Shown in pieces: positions 5,464 to 9,462 of a DNA stretch of 9,462 bases. The stretch covers positions 1 to 9,462 of the forward strand of contig JAEWMV010000070.1 in assembly GCA_023393045.1 (NCBI GenBank), read 5' to 3'. The notes below the pieces were generated by a model that made no database searches, was not told the DNA's origin, and worked only from the letters and a program-made list of their open reading frames with translations. Position 1 is the stretch's first letter, and every line of letters begins with the position of its first letter. The translations under genes were made by a program, and so were the position numbers. The stretch comes from Bacillota bacterium. Its GTDB lineage: Bacteria > Bacillota > Clostridia > Christensenellales > CAG-138.

Positions 5464-6306
5464 TCATGCGGGTATGCGTATCCAGATTACGCCTTGGTAG
5501 CCAGAGCCGCCCGTACCATTCGCATCATTCCCGTCTGTCGTTCTTACACCTGCTCCGCCGCCGCCGCCGCCATAATACTTGGCATTTTCACCATTTGGCG
5601 GTGTCCCAGAACTTGTTCCGCCCGCTCCGGCGCCAGCACTAGAATCACCAGCAGCACCTCCACTCGAACCCCCGGTTGTAGCCATTGAGCCATTTCCACC
5701 ATTGGTTCCACCTTTGCCGCCACTACGACGGTAAGTGGAAACCGAATCATATTGGCCGCCTGCTCCGCCGCCGCCGCAATGTTTATCGAAATAAGACGTG
5801 TTCGCAAATGGAAATTTTGGCAAACCATCCCCATAAAATGTTGTGTTAGGTCCCCCATCACCAGATGCCCTTGTGTCGCCAGCGCCTGTGCCATATCCAG
5901 AGGGCATGTATATAGATTCTGGAGCAGATAACATGGTAAAAGATGATGTACCCCCGACGCCATTATTTGGTGCTCCACCTGCGCCAACTACCACGGTCAT
6001 ATTATCCAGCGCAATCCTATAAAAATTTTGCAACTTACCGCCCGGACCTCCGACGTTACCCCAATTGCCGCCACCACACCCGGCATTTACTACACAAACA
6101 TCCGCGAGTATTCCTTGCTCAACTTGTCCTTCTTCAAACGTAAGCATTCCGCTCTGTTTGACCTCCAGCAGCCTGTACTCTCCGTCCTGCAGCGTCACTA
6201 CGCCGTGGTCGGTCATGCCGCCCGTGCCCGCGCTGTGTGAGACGATGACCTCGCCGCCCGCGACGCGGGACGCGCCGGAAATTTGCGCGTTCGTCCTCCC
6301 AATCAT
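5464..6306 (-). CDS. glycine-rich phage tail adhesin / receptor-binding protein
   Basis: A 280-residue structural protein. Residues 1-50 form a short non-repetitive N-terminus. From about residue 75 to the end the chain is dominated by Gly runs (GCGGG, GGPGG, CGGGGAGG, and a run of six Gly after KYY) with Ala, Ser, Thr and Asn, closing with GTGGSGYQGVIWIRIPA. This closing pattern is typical of phage glycine-rich domains, which in T4 gp38-like adhesins pack as polyglycine-II helices and bind receptors. The start is the ATG at 6306: it overlaps the stop of the upstream gene as TGATG and has GGAAGGGGG in front. Longer in-frame extensions to 6537 run through the BppU-like gene and are not real. 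G/C content falls from about 70% in the first 40 codons to about 50% after about 6180, which suggests an exchanged binding domain. Confidence 0.85.
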   Translation of the reverse strand: MIGRTNAQISGASRVAGGEVIVSHSAGTGGMTDHGVVTLQDGEYRLLEVKQSGMLTFEEGQVEQGILADVCVVNAGCGGGNWGNVGGPGGKLQNFYRIALDNMTVVVGAGGAPNNGVGGTSSFTMLSAPESIYMPSGYGTGAGDTRASGDGGPNTTFYGDGLPKFPFANTSYFDKHCGGGGAGGQYDSVSTYRRSGGKGGTNGGNGSMATTGGSSGGAAGDSSAGAGAGGTSSGTPPNGENAKYYGGGGGGAGVRTTDGNDANGTGGSGYQGVIWIRIPA

Positions 6307-7418
6307 CAGAGTACCCCCTTCCATAGCGTGAGTGTTTCGATGGTGATCGCCGCGGCGGGAATCTGGGAGGCGTAGATGTACACGCCGCCCGCATAGCTTT
6401 GGGCCACGGGCGCGAGCTTGCCCGAAACGGCGTCCGCAAGTGCAAACACCACCTCCGGCGCCATCGCGGCGAGCGCGCCGGGGAAAGGCAAGGCGGCGCG
6501 GTAGGGATAATCCGCGTAGGTTGCGTCGGAGCTCCATGAACCGACCGGTACGGAAAGGTTTGTGGCGCGAAGGGGCGGCTCGTAGTAGTCCGCGTTGGGG
6601 GCGGCGGCGCGTATGTTACCCTCGCCGTCCCCCATGACGAGGCCGGAAACGCTCGCGATTTCCGGCAGCCCTTCTACGACGGTTTCAAGCTCGCCCACAA
6701 GCGCGTCCGCGTCCGCAATCGCTGTGTCCAGTCGAATGGCGAGCGCGGCGTATTCCGCCGAGCGGGAAAACTCTGCGGACGCGCGGGCAATCTCCGCATT
6801 CGTGCGCGCCTCTTCCGAAGCAATGCGCGAAAGCTCCGCGGAGGCCCTCGTGTTCTCCGCGCCTGTGCGGGCGGTTTCCGCCGTTGTGCGCGCCGCCTCC
6901 GCTGCCTGCGCCTCCTGCACCTGCGAAAGGGCGCCGGCAAACCCCGCCTGCAGCGCGATGACGTCGGAGAGCAGCGAGGTCAAAAGCGGATACTCCGGCA
7001 CGGCCGCAATGGTGTCCGCGTTGAGTATGCTCCTGCGGCAGCGGAAGTTGAATTTTGCGCTCGTGACGAGCAGGGCGAGCGTCGCGCCCGAATAGACCTG
7101 TATTTCACACTCCACCATGCCCGGCGCGAAGGAGGAGGCGAACAGGCTTATCGTGATCTCGTTGTTCGCCTCGCCCCCAAGCGTGACGCCGTTGCCCGCG
7201 GTGCCGCTGTCCTGGGATACGGTTTCCCCGTCTGATTTGGAAAAAAGCGCCATCACGCGGCAGGCGGTGAGGTCAACGGGCTCGCCGTCGTCCGTGAGCA
7301 GTATGACAAGTTCGTTACCCGTATCGCCCTCCACCAGCGTGAATTCACGGTTGGAGATGGGGCGGCTGATATCCAGCGCAATTTCAAAGCGCTTTTTTAC
7401 TTCGTGTTCGCCTGCCAT
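6306..7418 (-). CDS. BppU-like baseplate / tail-fibre protein with heptad coiled coil
   Basis: A 370-residue virion protein with three parts. Residues 10-130 resemble the BppU N-terminal domain of Gram-positive phages (FEIALDIS, then GDTGNELVILLTDDGEPVDLT, and FNFRCRRSILN at the end), which docks to the baseplate. Residues 174-222 are seven successive heptads of pattern E-x-x-R-x-x-A (nt 6753-6899), a regular coiled coil that should make a trimeric stalk. Residues about 278-370 form a compact C-terminal head (SVPVGSWSSDATYADYPY ... GVYIYASQIPAAAITIETLTLWKG), like the tip domains of short tail fibres. The ATG at 7418 overlaps the preceding gene by 22 bases with GGGAGG just upstream. Its stop overlaps the adhesin start, so these two proteins are probably made in step and may contact each other at the fibre tip. 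Confidence 0.82.
   Translation of the reverse strand: MAGEHEVKKRFEIALDISRPISNREFTLVEGDTGNELVILLTDDGEPVDLTACRVMALFSKSDGETVSQDSGTAGNGVTLGGEANNEITISLFASSFAPGMVECEIQVYSGATLALLVTSAKFNFRCRRSILNADTIAAVPEYPLLTSLLSDVIALQAGFAGALSQVQEAQAAEAARTTAETARTGAENTRASAELSRIASEEARTNAEIARASAEFSRSAEYAALAIRLDTAIADADALVGELETVVEGLPEIASVSGLVMGDGEGNIRAAAPNADYYEPPLRATNLSVPVGSWSSDATYADYPYRAALPFPGALAAMAPEVVFALADAVSGKLAPVAQSYAGGVYIYASQIPAAAITIETLTLWKGVL
6753..6899 (-). repeat. seven 21-base repeats coding for heptads
   Basis: Within the BppU-like gene, seven consecutive 21-base units code for heptads with Glu at position 1, Arg at position 4 and mostly Ala at position 7 (residues 174-222). The DNA copies are degenerate (for example varying GCG/GCC and CGC/CGG codons), so this is a protein-level repeat rather than a fresh tandem duplication. 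It predicts a salt-bridged coiled-coil stalk whose length can change in steps of seven residues. Confidence 0.85.
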
Positions 7419-8299
7419 AGCCTACCTCCCGTGCTCGCGCTGCCCGTGCCCGTGGAATGCATGTACGATCTTTTCAGCGCATCGTAACGCGCCTGTCCCA
7501 TCGCGGCGATCATGCTGTTTCGCATTGCGCTCCAATATTCATCTGAGGAATTGAAGAGCGCGCTCCTCTGCTGGGCGCTGAGCGTACTAAGATAATTCAG
7601 ATAAGCATCCTCGCCCATGTTGAACGCGCCCGCCGCTTCGGTTTTGTCCGTGCCGCGCGAGGCGGAGGAGGAGCGGTTGGGCGCAAGGCCCGCGAGATAG
7701 TTCTGATACCATTGCGTGGCGATGGAGAGCGCCGTGTTGTTCGCGTTCGCCTCCATCTGCGCGTTGGCGCTGGCCGCCTGCATTTCAAGGGACGCGTAGT
7801 ACTGAAGCGCGGCGGCAATGCGTTCGGCAAGGGCGGAGGTGTATTGCGTCTCCATCATGGAAACGTCGCTCTCCACATCGTCGCCCTCGCGCTCCTTCAT
7901 GGAAGCAATGTAGGTGGATGCGCCCATGCCGCGCGAGGCCGCGTCCGCGTCCATTTCCGCCATCATTTCCTCGCCGCGCGCGCGCCGCTGCTCTATCGCA
8001 AGATCCACATTCGGGCGAAGCGCTTCCTCATAATCGCGCTTGATCGTTTCGCGCGAGGGAACGGCGATGGATATGCCCGGCACGCTGATGGCGTCGCGCA
8101 CCGCCTGGTAGTATTGGTTGAACGTGCCGTTGTTCGCGGCGAAAGGGTCGGCGGCGCTGTATTTCTCATAGGCTGCCTGCGTAACAGGGCCCCATATGCC
8201 GTCCGCCGTCACGCCCAGCATTCGCTGGTATTGCCTGACTTCCTCGCGGCTCTCGACGCCCTCGGGCGTCGAGTAGCCTGTGACGTAATAGCTTGCCAT
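7397..8299 (-). CDS. virion protein with N-terminal peptidoglycan-binding domain
   Basis: A 300-residue protein without signal peptide. Residues 15-48 carry a PG_binding_1-like repeat: REEVRQYQRMLGVTADGIWG followed by PVTQAAYEKY, with the family's D-G-I-W-G turn. The remainder is almost all helix, rich in Ala, Met, Gln and Glu (about 80-240), with a Ser/Gly-rich C-terminus (STGTGSASTGGR). No catalytic residues for a muramidase or amidase are visible, so it probably binds the wall rather than cutting it. In its place between the tail hub and the fibre, it could be an ejection or tail-tip protein that contacts the wall during DNA entry; this is inference. The ATG at 8299 has AAGGAGG about ten bases upstream and begins 20 bases after the preceding stop. 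Its 3' end overlaps the BppU-like start by 22 bases. Confidence 0.75.
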   Translation of the reverse strand: MASYYVTGYSTPEGVESREEVRQYQRMLGVTADGIWGPVTQAAYEKYSAADPFAANNGTFNQYYQAVRDAISVPGISIAVPSRETIKRDYEEALRPNVDLAIEQRRARGEEMMAEMDADAASRGMGASTYIASMKEREGDDVESDVSMMETQYTSALAERIAAALQYYASLEMQAASANAQMEANANNTALSIATQWYQNYLAGLAPNRSSSASRGTDKTEAAGAFNMGEDAYLNYLSTLSAQQRSALFNSSDEYWSAMRNSMIAAMGQARYDALKRSYMHSTGTGSASTGGRLWQANTK

Positions 8300-8319
8300 A
8301 ATAGCTTAGCCTCCTTTGT

Positions 8320-8508
8320 TTATAGGGAAAGCTCGCGTTCGAGCGCGTCCAGGCGCGCGTCGAGAAGCGCGAGCTGTTGGGCAAGAAGCATGAAGTTCTG
8401 GTTGAGGCAGTTTTCAATCGCCCTTGCCTTTTCCTCGTCCTGCGCGTTGTCGTAGGGGGAAAGCGCGGCGAGCGCGATATAATAGAGCGCGCGCATGTCA
8501 AGCGCCAT
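8320..8508 (-). CDS. small helical phage protein, 62 residues
   Basis: A short protein predicted to be fully helical: MALDMRALYYIALAALSPYD, then a charged linker, then a leucine-rich coiled-coil-like C-terminus (LALLDARLDALERELSL). Its start overlaps the stop of the tail-hub gene as TGATG, with AAGGAGGG about ten bases upstream, so it is translationally coupled and very likely real. I do not recognise a family. Position and helix content would suit a small neck or tail assembly factor, but nothing in the sequence proves this. Confidence 0.75.
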   Translation of the reverse strand: MALDMRALYYIALAALSPYDNAQDEEKARAIENCLNQNFMLLAQQLALLDARLDALERELSL

Positions 8509-9462
8509 CAGATGACCCTCCTTTTCGCTTCAAATTCGATTTCCGCGCCCGAGGTGATGGCGAAATGCCCGCCCGCTTCATTGTAAAAGCGCAGGCAGAA
8601 CGTGCGCCCCTCGTTCTTGAGCGGCACCTCGAGCACAGCGCTGCGGCTCTTGGGCAAAAGCAGCCTGTGCGTTTCGGTGAGCTCTCCCGTGGTCACATCG
8701 ACGAGCGTCGCCGCGTCCCTCTCGTCCGAGCTGCCGCGAAGGTACATCGCGCGCATGCCCTTGACGACGCTCTTGTCCCGAAGGTCGGTTTCGGGTGTGC
8801 GCCACCAGGCGGTAATCGGCGCGCCGTCGTAGCTCTCCCCCTCGTTGAAGCGGCACACATGGCGCGCGCCGTCAACGAGGTAGAGCCTTCCGTCACGCGC
8901 GCACAGGCCGCCTATGGAAAAGCCGCGCCGCAGCATATACGCGCCCCGCACGAGGTCGTATTCCACGAGCGCGTCGCCCGCGCCGTCCGTCAGGGAAAAA
9001 TAGAGCTTGTCCCGGCAAAGCGCGCCGCGCGAGGCGGAAACATCCGCGTCCTCGAGTATCGTGCGTATGCGCCGCGCGTCGCGCATGGGCGCGGCCGTCA
9101 CACCATTGAAACAGCAAAGCCCGCCCGCCGTCATGAAATAGAGCGCGTCCCCGCATTTGACCACGGCCGTATTCGCCGTGCGCTCCGCGCGGGAGTCCAC
9201 CTCCTCGATGGTAAAGTTGCCCGGCTTGTCGCCAAGCAGCCTGTATATGCTGTGCTTTTTAAAGATCACAAGCTCATTGGAAAGCGCGGCGAGGCCTATG
9301 ATCGGGTCGCTTGCGATGCTGCCCACCTCCGCGTGCCCGCCCTCCACGTTGGGGGAAGCTTCCACCGGCCCCCACGCCTCGATGCTCCTTCCGCTGCCGG
9401 GGAGCTGGCTCCAGTAGAGCCGGTTGGGATGATTCGGGTTGCCCGCGCCGAAGAGCCTGCTG
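8508..9462 (-). CDS. P22 gp10-like beta-propeller tail hub/stabilisation protein (5' end outside the window)
   Basis: The frame stays open to the right edge of the window, so 317 C-terminal residues are seen. The GTG at 9365 is internal: upstream in frame are GNPNHPNRLYWSQLPGSG and SIEAWGP. The visible part begins with the N-R-L-Y-W-S motif, followed by SDPIIGLAALSNELVIFKKHSIYRL, both typical of phage proteins of the P22 gp10 (head-to-tail stabilisation) type. Repeating blade-like units follow: ALYFMTAGGLCCFNG, KLYFSLTDGAGDALVEYD, RLYLVDGARHVCRFNEG. The C-terminal 110 residues start at ITAWWRTPETDL and look like a beta-sandwich. Proteins of this type form the tube or hub below the portal in short-tailed phages. 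No gene-specific promoter is visible; transcription comes from outside the window. Family call is by pattern recall. Confidence 0.75.
   Translation of the reverse strand, partial: SRLFGAGNPNHPNRLYWSQLPGSGRSIEAWGPVEASPNVEGGHAEVGSIASDPIIGLAALSNELVIFKKHSIYRLLGDKPGNFTIEEVDSRAERTANTAVVKCGDALYFMTAGGLCCFNGVTAAPMRDARRIRTILEDADVSASRGALCRDKLYFSLTDGAGDALVEYDLVRGAYMLRRGFSIGGLCARDGRLYLVDGARHVCRFNEGESYDGAPITAWWRTPETDLRDKSVVKGMRAMYLRGSSDERDAATLVDVTTGELTETHRLLLPKSRSAVLEVPLKNEGRTFCLRFYNEAGGHFAITSGAEIEFEAKRRVI

Larger units (their letters stand above)
3904..9462 (-). mobile_element. prophage late region: tail/adsorption and lysis genes (right part outside the window)
   Basis: Eight same-strand genes form a phage adsorption-lysis block: tail hub, small helical protein, peptidoglycan-binding virion protein, BppU-like fibre, glycine-rich adhesin, small protein, NlpC/P60 endolysin and holin, then a terminator. 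Most gaps are under 25 bases or the genes overlap. The downstream edge must lie between the terminator at 3904-3932 and the dnaC promoter at 3876, if dnaC is chromosomal. No integrase, attachment repeat or tRNA is visible here. A tailocin-like remnant cannot be excluded because head genes would lie outside the window. Confidence 0.85.

Noticed and set aside
5464..6537. Longer version of the glycine-rich adhesin starting at 6537
   Set aside because: The extra 77 residues lie wholly within the BppU-like gene and are arginine-rich shadow sequence. The ATG at 6306 has a good ribosome binding site and a TGATG overlap.
7712..8455. 247-residue plus-strand frame opposite the peptidoglycan-binding protein
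   Set aside because: It has a His/Arg/Val/Gly-rich shadow composition, no start signal, and spans two coupled minus-strand genes.
8508..9365. Start of the tail-hub gene at GTG 9365
   Set aside because: The frame continues to the window edge with strongly family-like sequence (NPNRLYWS-type motif) before this GTG, so the true start lies outside.

Overview
The window looks like a GC-rich member of the Firmicutes (class Clostridia, probably a gut-type lineage of the Christensenellales/Oscillospirales kind). The evidence is the family content: a clostridial-type DnaC-like helicase loader with an N-terminal zinc knuckle, a Gram-positive phage holin, a BppU-type baseplate protein, a sortase substrate with a PPxTG signal, and AGGAGG ribosome binding sites throughout. 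No rRNA, tRNA, CRISPR array, transposase or integrase was seen, so the lineage call is inference.

Left part (1-2870, plus strand): the 3' end of an alanyl-tRNA synthetase gene of a short type, which lacks the usual barrel before the editing domain and the C-terminal C-Ala domain. Nine bases later comes a gene for a DUF695-like plus RraB-like two-domain protein. A nested hairpin closes this pair. An AT-rich block then carries a near-consensus extended -10 promoter and a compact, apparently folded 5' leader. They drive a 364-residue cysteine-free secreted protein with a signal peptide and a C-terminal sortase signal. A perfectly symmetrical hairpin ends that gene and can also stop the convergent gene.

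Middle (2886-3900, minus strand): a complete DnaC/DnaI-like AAA+ ATPase with its own sigma-A-type promoter.

Right part (3904-9462, minus strand): the late end of a prophage, read toward dnaC. In transcription order it holds a P22 gp10-like beta-propeller tail hub (cut by the window edge), a 62-residue helical protein, a virion protein with a peptidoglycan-binding domain, a BppU-like baseplate/tail-fibre protein with seven heptads, a glycine-rich adhesin, a 61-residue protein, an NlpC/P60-SH3 endolysin and a TIGR01593-type holin, followed by a terminator. Many of these genes overlap or sit within a few bases of each other, so the block reads as one translationally coupled transcript for adsorption and lysis. 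Base composition drops sharply inside the adhesin gene, as expected if its receptor-binding part was swapped in.

I found no convincing wholly new multi-gene system. The best leads are the structured leader of the surface-protein gene, the mosaic adhesin, the unusual mix of short-tail and baseplate proteins in the prophage, and the short AlaRS.
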